IMG/VR virus record: IMGVR_UViG_3300013101_000052
Coordinates: 1 to 32,439 of that record
Reading direction: 5' to 3' (one strand)
From: a virus
Length of the DNA: 32,439 bases
This document shows, piece after piece, positions 7,625 through 13,584 of this stretch. How positions within the stretch are numbered: position 1 is the stretch's first letter; the number at the start of each line of letters is the position of its first letter. Position numbers and translations under genes: made by a program. The notes below the pieces were generated by a model. That model had not been told where the DNA came from. It searched no databases and saw nothing but the letters and a program-made list of their open reading frames with translations.

Positions 7625-7922
7625 GAGAATCTCCCTGTGCACTTATCTTAGCCATGGTTCGTAAAACTTCCTTCATGCCAGGAGGTAAATCACCTTCAAG
7701 ATTCTTAACAATGTTCATGATTCTATTTCGGTTATTGGAAGCTCCATCACGCTTATCCTGCATTAACATGATTAAGCCATGATTGGCTTGTACCATGTTG
7801 TGCAATGCCTTAGCGTTCTTTTCATTATTACGACACCAGCCAATGGCTTTATTAACACGCCAATTGGTTAGTACGATGGCTGCGAGCAGCCCAATATAGA
7901 GCCAGAATGTCATTGTGGTCAT
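7599..7922 (-). CDS. Hypothetical N-terminal membrane-anchored protein
   Basis: A 107-residue protein with one hydrophobic segment near residues 5 to 19 (TFWLYIGLLAAIVLT) and a polar, charged remainder, so probably a signal anchor with a cytoplasmic or periplasmic tail. There is no cleavage site or lipobox. The start overlaps the upstream stop as ATGA, and its last codons overlap the macro-domain gene by 26 nt. No family is recognised. It is one of three genes lying between the two RNA polymerase halves. Confidence 0.65.
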   Translation of the reverse strand: MTTMTFWLYIGLLAAIVLTNWRVNKAIGWCRNNEKNAKALHNMVQANHGLIMLMQDKRDGASNNRNRIMNIVKNLEGDLPPGMKEVLRTMAKISAQGDSHETDKQSP

Positions 7923-8293
7923 GTTGCTTCTCCTTCCTTGTTACCGTAAACAAACTCGTTAAGTTTGTATAAAATTTCATCATCAACAAAACAGATACCT
8001 TCAGTTGGGGGATCAGGATTAAACATCCTTACCCAGGCACGTTCCATTAAGAAGCCTACATTTCCAGTACGGAACATCCCGTCATGATTTACATAACTGT
8101 CCTCTTCTGGCTTGTTGCTCTTCTCTGGATCTATACCAATCATGGCAATGAATCCTTCGAGACGTTTCTTAGCACAAATAGGGCAAATGCCCTGCTCTAC
8201 TAATCGACAAGCTGTGAATGGAGACTTCCCATGTTGGACATCTTTCCCGGGAGTGTAAGTATCTAAGCATATGGCACATCGTTTAATTTTCAT
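7919..8293 (-). CDS. Zinc-ribbon-like hypothetical protein
   Basis: A 124-residue protein with an N-terminal Cys cluster: CAIC (residues 6 to 9), Cys29 and CPIC (37 to 40). The two CxxC knuckles suggest a treble-clef or zinc-ribbon metal site. The C-terminal half is acidic with no recognised domain. The ATG overlaps the RNAP1 stop as ATGA and the gene also overlaps its downstream neighbour, so it is translated with the polymerase operon. Such small zinc proteins in phages are often host-takeover factors, but nothing here assigns a target. Confidence 0.65.
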   Translation of the reverse strand: MKIKRCAICLDTYTPGKDVQHGKSPFTACRLVEQGICPICAKKRLEGFIAMIGIDPEKSNKPEEDSYVNHDGMFRTGNVGFLMERAWVRMFNPDPPTEGICFVDDEILYKLNEFVYGNKEGEAT

Positions 8294-9240
8294 GTTAAAT
8301 ACTCATATTTGTTGAATGAAAGCATTGCTTTACGATATTCGTATGACTGGAAATTGACGTGGTAGCCATGGCTATACATCCTTCCGCGTGAGTCATACTG
8401 CCAAGCGAGCCAGAAGGGCATGTCTCCGAGTATCTCTTGAACATGCCCACATTCACGCAAGTATTCATCCCTGGTTTGCTGACCGCTGTAATTAAAATCC
8501 GGTGGCACCATGTCTTCCTCTTTCAGTACCTCTGGATCAAGCACCCATTGAATCCCGTTTAATATGTTTATAGCCGGATAATTCAATGGCATGTTGTGCT
8601 TAGTAAACTTACCAAGCAGTAAAGGCTCATCAAGCGTGTGATATCCACAGTTACGTGGACTGGTCACTGGTAATGGTTGTTCCACCAATGGTGGGTTAAA
8701 GCCTGTACTATTTATCCAATCCACAGCTGGAGCTAATGCAGCTTCAATCTGAGGAGTGGTACTGACCCGTATCTGGGTCATGAGGCCTGCCCCTCGCTTC
8801 TCAATGCCATAGATATATGTATTGGAAGCACCTATGGCGAGTAATTCAGCTGCTGTCTTTGCAGCATCAAATGGATCGTCATGAGGCATGTGCGGTGCCA
8901 GGTAACCAACTGCTTGTTGATAGGTACAGAGTCTTGTGCCCATCTTGGTTGGTATTAATACAGCAGCGAGAACGAGCAACAACAGCTCATCAAGCCCATG
9001 TTCTTCAAGCCATGGTTTAAGAGCTTTGATTCTCTTGATCTTGGATATGTAGTGCTCTTTATCCGGTGCTGTAGTGGTCCATTTGTTAAACCATATGTCA
9101 AAGCGTGATGACATAAATAGTGTCCAATCAAATAGAGTGTCATCGAGCTCATGCTCGAGTGCATTGGCAAGTATCCAATGAATATTTCGACGTGAGACTA
9201 AAGTCTCCAGAGTCGATTGGCTACGCAACGAGAGTGTCAT
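8290..9240 (-). CDS. RNAP1: N4-type RNA polymerase II, N-terminal subunit (RNAP1)
   Basis: A 316-residue N-terminal half of a T7-like single-subunit RNA polymerase. The C-terminal part carries the DxxGR motif (AWQYDSRGRMY, Asp283 to Arg287) that in T7 RNA polymerase contacts the template and hybrid. The protein ends about 30 residues later, exactly where RNAP2 homology begins, so the two make one polymerase split into two chains. The N-terminal 270 residues are helical and diverge strongly, as expected. An AGGAG ribosome site lies about 7 nt before the ATG at 9240, which overlaps the upstream gene by 20 nt. It is predicted to be an early gene whose product, with RNAP2, transcribes the middle genes. 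Confidence 0.9.
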   Translation of the reverse strand: MTLSLRSQSTLETLVSRRNIHWILANALEHELDDTLFDWTLFMSSRFDIWFNKWTTTAPDKEHYISKIKRIKALKPWLEEHGLDELLLLVLAAVLIPTKMGTRLCTYQQAVGYLAPHMPHDDPFDAAKTAAELLAIGASNTYIYGIEKRGAGLMTQIRVSTTPQIEAALAPAVDWINSTGFNPPLVEQPLPVTSPRNCGYHTLDEPLLLGKFTKHNMPLNYPAINILNGIQWVLDPEVLKEEDMVPPDFNYSGQQTRDEYLRECGHVQEILGDMPFWLAWQYDSRGRMYSHGYHVNFQSYEYRKAMLSFNKYEYLT

Positions 9241-9469
9241 GTAAGTTCTCCTGTTTTAAGAAGCCGGTTGACTCAATCAATAGTGATTCTATTGCTTGAA
9301 AAAGCAGAGTCTTATTCTCTGGATGATCAGTCAGTAGCGCAAATAATGTGGCACAGATTAATGCTGCACCTGCGTTATAAGCAGCTTCTGGTGACATAGT
9401 TGGATGGGCTTTACTTGTGTTTGTCCAAGCCAATTTTATAAATGGATAACGTTCTCTATCTTTAACCAT
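9221..9469 (-). CDS. Hypothetical protein upstream of RNAP1
   Basis: An 82-residue mostly alpha-helical protein with a hydrophobic central helix (GAALICATLFALL, near residues 34 to 46) that could be buried or membrane-associated. The ribosome site AGGAGATAGCTC before the ATG is almost identical to that of the gene starting at 10020. The 3' end overlaps the RNAP1 start by 20 nt. No family is recognised. Confidence 0.6.
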   Translation of the reverse strand: MVKDRERYPFIKLAWTNTSKAHPTMSPEAAYNAGAALICATLFALLTDHPENKTLLFQAIESLLIESTGFLKQENLHDTLVA

Positions 9470-9479
9470 GAGCTATCTC

Positions 9480-9617
9480 CTATAGTTTTTGATTAAGGGT
9501 GATATATACACCGGTGAGTATGATTACTGCACATAGATAATTATGTTCAGACGCGTAAGCTGCAATACACATTAGTGATATCACAGCAATGTTTAGTAAC
9601 AGTATGCTAAGTTTCAT
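9480..9617 (-). CDS. Small two-helix membrane protein
   Basis: A 45-residue hydrophobic protein with two probable membrane helices (about residues 3 to 20 and 28 to 41). The ATG at 9617 is chosen because a strong AAGGAG site lies 5 nt upstream and it overlaps only 11 nt of the preceding gene; the longer reading to 9722 is mostly out-of-frame coverage of that gene. It is a typical tiny early membrane protein of unknown role. Possibilities include altering the host membrane or signalling, with no direct evidence. Confidence 0.55.
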   Translation of the reverse strand: MKLSILLLNIAVISLMCIAAYASEHNYLCAVIILTGVYITLNQKL

Positions 9618-9801
9618 TATCTCCTTCCTCGTATTTAAGATGAACAACTTCACAGTTGTGACGGTTACACCAGACTTGTATACCTTCATCGGTAAAGCCT
9701 GCTTGTGTTCTGCTGTACTCATGCATTGACTGACCTACTGGTAATTGGTCAAAGCATTTTTGGCAGTTGAAGAACAGTTTGACTTGGAGTTTAGGTTTCA
9801 T
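9607..9801 (-). CDS. Small zinc-finger-like protein
   Basis: A 64-residue protein with CQKC (Cys13, Cys16) and WCNRHNC (Cys45, His48, Cys50), the ligand set expected of a small zinc ribbon. The N-terminus is basic and the C-terminus acidic. A GGTGA ribosome site precedes the ATG. It is followed immediately by an overlapping membrane protein gene. Function is unknown; a nucleic-acid or protein-binding role is plausible. Confidence 0.65.
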   Translation of the reverse strand: MKPKLQVKLFFNCQKCFDQLPVGQSMHEYSRTQAGFTDEGIQVWCNRHNCEVVHLKYEEGDNET

Positions 9802-9804
9802 GCT

Positions 9805-10020
9805 TCACCAGTCCTGTTTTTCAGCTTGGTGCTTAAACTCAATCACGCCATCTTCATTAATGTCTCCATGGATGTAGATCTTTAAGCCGTGTTGAGGGAA
9901 CAGAGAAGCTATCTCTGAGGTCATAGCAAATTGCCCCATGTATGACTGGTCTTCGTTATAAATCAAGACCTGTGTATCAGCTTCTGTGGTAACAATAGAG
10001 CGTTGTAGTTTGAATATCAT
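9805..10020 (-). CDS. Hypothetical small protein
   Basis: A 71-residue protein with alternating hydrophobic residues (IFKLQRSIV, TQVLIYN, LKIYIHGDI, GVIEFKH), probably beta-rich. A GGAGATAGCTT ribosome site lies just before the ATG at 10020. A perfect hairpin terminator candidate sits upstream (10040..10063), so it may start a new transcript or receive reduced read-through. No family is recognised. Confidence 0.6.
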   Translation of the reverse strand: MIFKLQRSIVTTEADTQVLIYNEDQSYMGQFAMTSEIASLFPQHGLKIYIHGDINEDGVIEFKHQAEKQDW

Positions 10021-10039
10021 AAGCTATCTCCAGATACAA

Positions 10040-10063
10040 CAAAGCCCGCGTGAGCAGGCTTTG
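10040..10063 (-). terminator. Intrinsic terminator or attenuator hairpin
   Basis: On the minus strand a 10-bp stem (CAAAGCCTGC paired with GCGGGCTTTG, one T-G wobble) encloses a 4-nt TCAC loop. The 3' arm runs into TTTGTTGT, a short imperfect T tract. It lies between the genes ending at 10090 and starting at 10020. The structure is seen directly; partial termination is the likely effect. The plus-strand reading lacks a T tract. Confidence 0.5.
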
Positions 10064-10089
10064 AGGTACTTTTTGGTGGCGACGTTATA

Positions 10090-10365
10090 CTATACCCAGC
10101 ACTCCGGATTAATACATTTGTGTTCCTGCATCTGGCGAACGCGACGAGCACGTTCCTGGTTACCGTGGTGAGGTGTATGATTACCAAATCCTAAGAGGTA
10201 CGCAGCGCGAACAGCTTTGGGAGTCATCCAATACTGACCCTTACGGTTAGTAGGACCTGACGCCATGGCTATAGCCTTCTTAATGGCTTTAAGCCCTTGT
10301 TTCAGGTAGTTCTTCTGACCCTTAGATGGCTTATGCATCTTAGGTCTACGAATTGCTGTCTTCAT
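10090..10365 (-). CDS. Hypothetical basic protein
   Basis: A 91-residue strongly basic protein (many Lys and Arg throughout, for example KPSKGQKNYLKQGLKAIKK), with paired Cys at the C-terminus (CINPEC) and a cluster of His near residues 63 to 67 (HTPHH). The charge suggests nucleic-acid binding. An AAGGAAA ribosome site precedes the ATG. It is transcribed with the acidic protein gene just upstream (10393..10869). No family is recognised. Confidence 0.65.
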   Translation of the reverse strand: MKTAIRRPKMHKPSKGQKNYLKQGLKAIKKAIAMASGPTNRKGQYWMTPKAVRAAYLLGFGNHTPHHGNQERARRVRQMQEHKCINPECWV

Positions 10366-10392
10366 ATATATGTTTCCTTGTTAAGTTGTATA

Positions 10393-10869
10393 TCAGTGTA
10401 TGACTTTTGAAGTAGTACCATTAGAACAACTAATGGCTTCTCTACTCTTGCTTCTATCAAGCTCGTTACCATCATTATCAATGAATCCCATTTCAATGGC
10501 TTGTGCTTTGGTAAGACGTACGGACTTAATAGTGGCACCAGTATCTTTGGCATGCTTAATAGCTGCTTCAAGCTCTTTGCAGCCTTCACATTCTGGATCA
10601 CCACATGGTTCAGGTATCTCGTCCTCATTAAACTCGCCGTTTTGGAAGTCACTGACGTCCAGGAACTCTTCCCAATCTTCATGTTCATTCATGAGTTGGT
10701 TAATAGTACCCATAAGCAGAGCTATAAGGGTTATATCTGCTATTTTTGCTGTATCTTCACTTAATAATGCTGCAAGCATAGCTGGTTGCCTCATACGTGG
10801 CATCAAGCCTTTTAGTTCGTCTGGCTTTGGTAACATCTTTAATAACTTCATCTTATGATTGGGCTTCAT
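10393..10869 (-). CDS. Hypothetical acidic protein with Cys motif
   Basis: A 158-residue protein. The N-terminal 30 residues are basic and the middle acidic (EHEDWEEFLDVSDF, then EFNEDEIPEP), followed by a CGDPECEGC cluster (Cys89, Cys94, Cys97) that may bind metal together with a residue elsewhere. A strong AAGGAG ribosome site before the ATG at 10869 supports this frame over a competing minus-strand frame at 10362..10688. It precedes a basic protein, so the two could form a complex, but this is speculation. No family is recognised. Confidence 0.65.
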   Translation of the reverse strand: MKPNHKMKLLKMLPKPDELKGLMPRMRQPAMLAALLSEDTAKIADITLIALLMGTINQLMNEHEDWEEFLDVSDFQNGEFNEDEIPEPCGDPECEGCKELEAAIKHAKDTGATIKSVRLTKAQAIEMGFIDNDGNELDRSKSREAISCSNGTTSKVIH

Positions 10870-10952
10870 TTCTTACTCCTTCCTACGTTGGTGGTGGTGG
10901 TTAATGAATATTAGTCAATCACCTATCTCATAACTAAGTGACTGAGTAATGC

Positions 10953-11234
10953 TCAAGAACGATGTTCTTCCGGGATCAAGCCAACGATACTATCTGCTGC
11001 TTGAATCTTAAGAGCTCGTACAATACTACCTGAGTCCTTCCTGGCTGCTGCAGTAACAGCTGAGAGCTGTGCAATACGATACTCTCTGTATTGTCTCATT
11101 GCATTGATGTGAATAGGACTGGCCTGTTTCACAGGTGGTGCCAGTAAGGGACATACCTCATCAAATGTAGATGCGGAGACAAATGTCTCTTCATCCTCAT
11201 TTGGTAATACGTTTGGCGGTGTTCTTTCTACCAT
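10953..11234 (-). CDS. Hypothetical early protein behind a hairpin promoter candidate
   Basis: A 93-residue protein with an acidic, proline-containing N-terminus and a helical, basic C-terminal half (MRQYREYRIAQLSAVTAAAR, near residues 46 to 65). A strong AAGGAG site precedes the ATG at 11234. A perfect GAA-loop hairpin at 11275..11289 lies about 40 nt upstream, fitting an N4-type early promoter with a start near 11271. No family is recognised. Confidence 0.65.
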   Translation of the reverse strand: MVERTPPNVLPNEDEETFVSASTFDEVCPLLAPPVKQASPIHINAMRQYREYRIAQLSAVTAAARKDSGSIVRALKIQAADSIVGLIPEEHRS

Positions 11235-11274
11235 GATTTACTCCTTGTTGCGTGGTGGTGATTGCCCCTATTCA

Positions 11275-11289
11275 CTGCGCGAAGCGCAG
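11275..11289 (-). promoter_or_regulatory. Candidate N4-type early promoter hairpin (GAA loop)
   Basis: CTGCGC (11275..11280), loop GAA and GCGCAG (11284..11289) form a perfect 6-bp stem closed as C(GAA)G, an unusually stable DNA mini-hairpin. It is on the plus strand, the template for early genes, as N4 virion RNA polymerase requires. The predicted start, 11 nt from the loop centre, is near 11271, giving a leader of about 37 nt before the ATG at 11234. This is the best positioned of the candidates. The hairpin is seen; promoter function is inferred. Confidence 0.65.
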
Positions 11290-11301
11290 ACGGGAACGGT
11301 T

Positions 11302-11517
11302 CTATCTCTTGGGTTTAACTGAGTATTTAACATTGAACAGTGGTGCTGTTTTAAGCAGCTTTTGATTATGAAGAGCTGTTGCCTGGAACTGAGTGATGTA
11401 TCGAACATAACGTGCAGTTACAGTGCACTCCTGCTGAAAGCAGAAGGGACCTTCATCAGGCCCCTGCTCATGCATAGAATGGTTAGGACATAAGAATAGA
11501 TAGCATTCAATGGTCAT
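11302..11517 (-). CDS. Small Cys/His protein
   Basis: A 71-residue protein with C-P-N-H near residues 10 to 13 and two later Cys (CFQQEC, near 26 to 31), a possible zinc site. The C-terminal half is basic. The ATG at 11517 is preferred over the longer frame to 11541: it has a GGAGG ribosome site 5 nt upstream and overlaps the upstream stop as ATGA. The gene ends just before the candidate promoter hairpin at 11289. Function unknown. Confidence 0.6.
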   Translation of the reverse strand: MTIECYLFLCPNHSMHEQGPDEGPFCFQQECTVTARYVRYITQFQATALHNQKLLKTAPLFNVKYSVKPKR

Positions 11518-11729
11518 GGTGCCTCCACTACGTAGGAGCATTTGTGAACATACTCTGCAATCTCAATGCAACGTGTGCATTGCACTGCATTGGTGGTTGG
11601 ATGGCCCATAACCATCTGTCCTATACCACAAAGTGTCTGGTAGTTGAGATGACTATCTGGAGACGTGTAATGAACACAGCGCTCTTCTATTAATATCTTA
11701 GGGATGAAGTGATCAACGATGAGTTTCAT
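11514..11729 (-). CDS. Small Cys-rich protein
   Basis: A 71-residue protein with five Cys: Cys18, Cys34, CTRC (near 51 to 54) and Cys64. The CxxC plus neighbours suggest a zinc-binding module. Its ATG overlaps the upstream stop (ATGA) and its stop overlaps the next start (ATGA), so the three genes are coupled. No family is recognised. Confidence 0.6.
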   Translation of the reverse strand: MKLIVDHFIPKILIEERCVHYTSPDSHLNYQTLCGIGQMVMGHPTTNAVQCTRCIEIAEYVHKCSYVVEAP

Positions 11730-12178
11730 ATCTTGTAATCCAAGCCTGGTTTCATACGTGTAACAGTGCAGTCTTCTTTGGATGGCAGCCTATTAATATT
11801 ATCAGAGTGATAAATACCTGTTCTCTTATCAGGATCACCGAAGTGTTCTTTCTCGAGTCGTGAGATCTCATCTGCATGATCATTATCATCTTGAAGATTG
11901 CCAGTGCTTTTAAATGGTTTGCGTTCTAACTGTTCACGAGTAGCATTGAGAGCTACATTAGGAGTGTCATCAATGGTGTCCTCAGGCTCATAACTGAGCA
12001 TATCAGACAGGACATATGGTAAGCCCATGAATAACATTGCAATGGGTATTGCTATCCAGGGATTAAGACCAAATCCATTTGTCATCCAATCATCAGCCAT
12101 TAATACAAGTATTACTGCAGATATTGTAAGCATCTGAGTACACATAGTTACTATCGTTACTTTGGTTCTGGTATTCAT
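11726..12178 (-). CDS. Hypothetical two-helix membrane protein with acidic tail
   Basis: A 150-residue protein. Two membrane helices are likely at about residues 7 to 27 and 39 to 57 (WIAIPIAMLFMGLPYVL), leaving a long polar, acidic tail of about 90 residues that should be cytoplasmic if the short N-terminus is inside. The ATG overlaps the upstream stop as ATGA. No family is recognised. It is the second gene of the leftmost-reading early operon, a position often used for host-takeover functions. Confidence 0.6.
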   Translation of the reverse strand: MNTRTKVTIVTMCTQMLTISAVILVLMADDWMTNGFGLNPWIAIPIAMLFMGLPYVLSDMLSYEPEDTIDDTPNVALNATREQLERKPFKSTGNLQDDNDHADEISRLEKEHFGDPDKRTGIYHSDNINRLPSKEDCTVTRMKPGLDYKI

Positions 12179-12345
12179 AGTGATGTGATCCTTATGGTTA
12201 TAGGCTTAGTGAAATCAAATATTGGAGTGAGTGATGCGATGACAGCTTGTAATTCATCATCAGGATATTCACCACCAGCTGTAACTATCTGACCGTCTTT
12301 GATACGTGTTCCTGTCATTTCGACAGTAAAGCCTTTGACTTTCAT
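12175..12345 (-). CDS. Short hypothetical protein, first gene of the early operon
   Basis: A 56-residue open frame with a textbook AAAGGAG ribosome site 8 to 9 nt before the ATG at 12345; its TGA overlaps the next ATG as ATGA. The protein starts MKVKGFTVEMTGTRIKDG and ends in a beta-like ITIRITSL. Length, ribosome site and coupling make it a convincing gene despite its size. No family is recognised. It is probably the first translated product of the early leftward transcript that starts within the gene-free stretch upstream. Confidence 0.65.
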   Translation of the reverse strand: MKVKGFTVEMTGTRIKDGQIVTAGGEYPDDELQAVIASLTPIFDFTKPITIRITSL

Positions 12346-12413
12346 TTGTGTTTCTCCTTTATATATTTAGGGTATTTATATGTTTAAACGTACTATCTAT
12401 AATTACTATTAAT

Positions 12414-12471
12414 AAGCACTTCGCACTTCCGTCTTGCGCTGTCGCGCCGACGTCGTGCTCGTGCTTGACGG
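12414..12471. repeat. GC-rich island with nested and crossing inverted repeats
   Basis: Inside AT-rich DNA, this segment contains AAGCAC (12414..12419) paired with GTGCTT (12461..12466), CCGTC (12429..12433) paired with GACGG (12467..12471), a GTCG-CGC-CGAC mini-hairpin, and the palindrome CGACGTCG. The two long-range pairings cross each other, so they are alternatives or a pseudoknot. The composition break and structure suggest a replication, packaging or promoter element; no function can be assigned. Confidence 0.45.
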
Positions 12472-12496
12472 ATGATATAAGTGGTAGTTATAATCC

Positions 12497-12509
12497 TGTC
12501 TGGAAGACA
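12497..12509 (-). promoter_or_regulatory. Candidate N4-type early promoter hairpin (GGA loop)
   Basis: TGTCT (12497..12501), loop GGA and AGACA (12505..12509) form a perfect 5-bp stem on the plus strand, the early-gene template. The predicted start, 11 nt from the loop centre, is near 12492, about 147 nt before the first early gene ATG at 12345. Stem length and loop fit the N4 virion RNA polymerase rule. The stem has more A-T pairs than the other candidates, so confidence is lower. Confidence 0.45.
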
Positions 12510-12725
12510 AATAGAGTAGTACTATCTATTACTATAAATACATACAGTACCCTTAAGATACTTATGTTGATTAATATATACAGTAAAGCACTAATCTCAT
12601 CCTTAATCACTAGTCTCATATGTATAGGGACAGCTTCCTTCCACACTATCTATCTGCATTAATCCCCAGGCACAGAGACAAGGAGTGTTACCACAGCCCG
12701 TTGTTGAGAGTTGTTGGGCTCGTAT

Positions 12726-12762
12726 AAAAAAGGGAGCAGTAACCAGACCGGTTACCACTCCC
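12726..12762 (-). terminator. Rho-independent terminator of the two-gene unit
   Basis: On the minus strand a 13-bp stem (arms 12750..12762 and 12732..12744, two wobble pairs) with a 5-nt loop is followed by six T residues (12731..12726). It lies 28 nt after the stop of the gene at 12790..13062, so it should end that transcript before it reaches the early operon. The plus-strand reading has no T tract. Confidence 0.85.
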
Positions 12763-12770
12763 CTGTTAGA

Positions 12771-12802
12771 ACACTAGCTGGTGATGACACTAGCTGGTGA
12801 TG
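12771..12802. repeat. Perfect 16-bp tandem duplication over a stop codon
   Basis: The 16-bp unit ACACTAGCTGGTGATG occurs twice back to back (12771..12786 and 12787..12802). The right copy contains the last codons and TAG stop (12790..12792) of the minus-strand gene; the left copy repeats that end just past the gene. It looks like a recent slippage or end-joining event. Confidence 0.8.
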
Positions 12803-13062
12803 GATGCCTCAAACGCCTCGAGGTCAAGTTCATGAGCCCGACGACGCTTACGCATATCGAGGTCAATTTCATCAGCAGCGATTGCAAGTCCAGCCGAAGC
12901 TTTAAGCTTTTGCTTTTCCTTGAATCCACCAGACCAATGACAGCCACCTTCGGCTACATCAGCCACGAACGTCAAGCCACTGATAGCAAAGGAGCCACCC
13001 TTCACGATTAGTGCTTCACCTGTGTCGGTTGCCACGTTGGCAATGCGGTTGAGGCGGTTCAT
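12790..13062 (-). CDS. Hypothetical protein, second gene of an isolated two-gene unit
   Basis: A 90-residue protein. Its ATG overlaps the upstream stop (TGATG). The middle is Gly- and Ala-rich with a hydrophobic stretch (GGSFAISGLTFVADVAEGG), and the C-terminal third is a strongly charged helix (EIDLDMRKRRRAHELDLEAFE). No signal peptide is clear. It shares higher GC content with its partner gene, and both differ from the AT-richer early operon to the left. Together with its own terminator this suggests a separately controlled unit. Function unknown; a virion or packaged protein is one possibility. Confidence 0.65.
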   Translation of the reverse strand: MNRLNRIANVATDTGEALIVKGGSFAISGLTFVADVAEGGCHWSGGFKEKQKLKASAGLAIAADEIDLDMRKRRRAHELDLEAFEASITS

Positions 13063-13502
13063 CAGAGCTGCGTACGCGTGAAGGTGGAACCATTACCAGC
13101 TTGGGTGCTGGGACGTGCTGTAGACACTTCAACACCGCACACTGTACGCTTGGAAGCCTCGGCATCAGCCTTCTCTTTGCCTACGCACAACTTGTAGGTT
13201 GTAGGCTGCTCATCGAAGTCGACATCGGCAACGGTCTTCGGATCCATGATGGCACCCTCGAGGTTTTCGATAAGGTTAAGCGCTTCCCAGTTCTTCTGGT
13301 AACGCAAGGTGTCCTTACGTATTGCGATTTCAACACCGGCAACGATGACGATGAAGTAACCATTGGCACCGGACTGCAGTGCTACTTGCTCCACGGTCAG
13401 TTCGACGGATGGCTCGGTTGAACCCTGTGCTGCCTGCAGTTCAGCGATCAACTGGTTGGCTGCTTCGAGTTCGGCTGCTACTTTCTGTGCTTTAGTGGTC
13501 AT
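13062..13502 (-). CDS. Hypothetical protein, first gene of an isolated two-gene unit
   Basis: A 146-residue protein. The frame is open to 13610, but the ATG at 13502 has a strong GGAGGG ribosome site 6 nt upstream and is preferred. Residues 1 to 30 form an Ala/Glu/Leu-rich coiled coil (AAELEAANQLIAELQAA). A beta-rich core follows with YFIVIVAGVEIAIRKDTLRY near residues 60 to 79, and the tail is Thr/Ser-rich. No family is recognised. Strong ribosome site, high GC content and a strong terminator point to good expression. A GGA-loop hairpin 80 to 95 nt upstream is the likely promoter. Confidence 0.7.
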   Translation of the reverse strand: MTTKAQKVAAELEAANQLIAELQAAQGSTEPSVELTVEQVALQSGANGYFIVIVAGVEIAIRKDTLRYQKNWEALNLIENLEGAIMDPKTVADVDFDEQPTTYKLCVGKEKADAEASKRTVCGVEVSTARPSTQAGNGSTFTRTQL

Positions 13503-13584
13503 GTTAGACCCTCCATGATGTCCGTTAGATACATACACCATCAGTCTGCGCAGCTGAACGGACAGCAGTGCGCATGGCGTTGAG

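Larger units (their letters stand above)
12391..12653. repeat. Three spaced copies of a TACTATCTAT-like element
   Basis: TACTATCTAT occurs at 12391..12400 and 12520..12529, and CACTATCTAT at 12644..12653. The spacings are 129 and 124 nt. The first two are followed by similar AT-rich tails (AATTACTAT and TACTATAA). Seen directly. They may be binding sites for a phage regulator or RNA polymerase, or remnants of a longer repeat. Confidence 0.45.
12346..12725. other. Gene-free regulatory stretch upstream of the early operon
   Basis: No convincing gene lies here. The stretch is AT-rich apart from a GC-rich palindromic island near 12414..12471. It holds a GGA-loop hairpin at 12497..12509 and three copies of a TACTATCTAT-like element spaced about 125 nt apart. 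It separates the early minus-strand operon from the terminator of a two-gene unit. It is one of two candidate locations for the linear genome ends or terminal repeats of an N4-like virion. Confidence 0.5.

Noticed and set aside
6183-9240. Frameshift or gene decay as cause of the split RNA polymerase
   Set aside because: Both halves have proper starts and complete motifs, and a split polymerase is normal in N4-like phages; only the intervening genes are unusual.
10362-10688. Alternative minus-strand frame of 108 codons overlapping the acidic protein gene
   Set aside because: It lies inside 10393..10869, which has a clear ribosome site and better spacing to its neighbours.
12414-12428. GAA-loop hairpin on the minus strand (AAGTGC-GAA-GTGCTT)
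   Set aside because: The stem needs two G-T wobbles in its middle and has the purine loop on the opposite strand from the others.
12348-12662. Plus-strand open frame of 104 codons in the gene-free stretch
   Set aside because: No ribosome site, AT-driven hydrophobic composition, opposite to the operon, and it covers the regulatory repeats.
12612-12665. Minus-strand frame of 18 codons starting near 12660
   Set aside because: Only a weak G-rich upstream stretch, no coupling to another gene, and very short.
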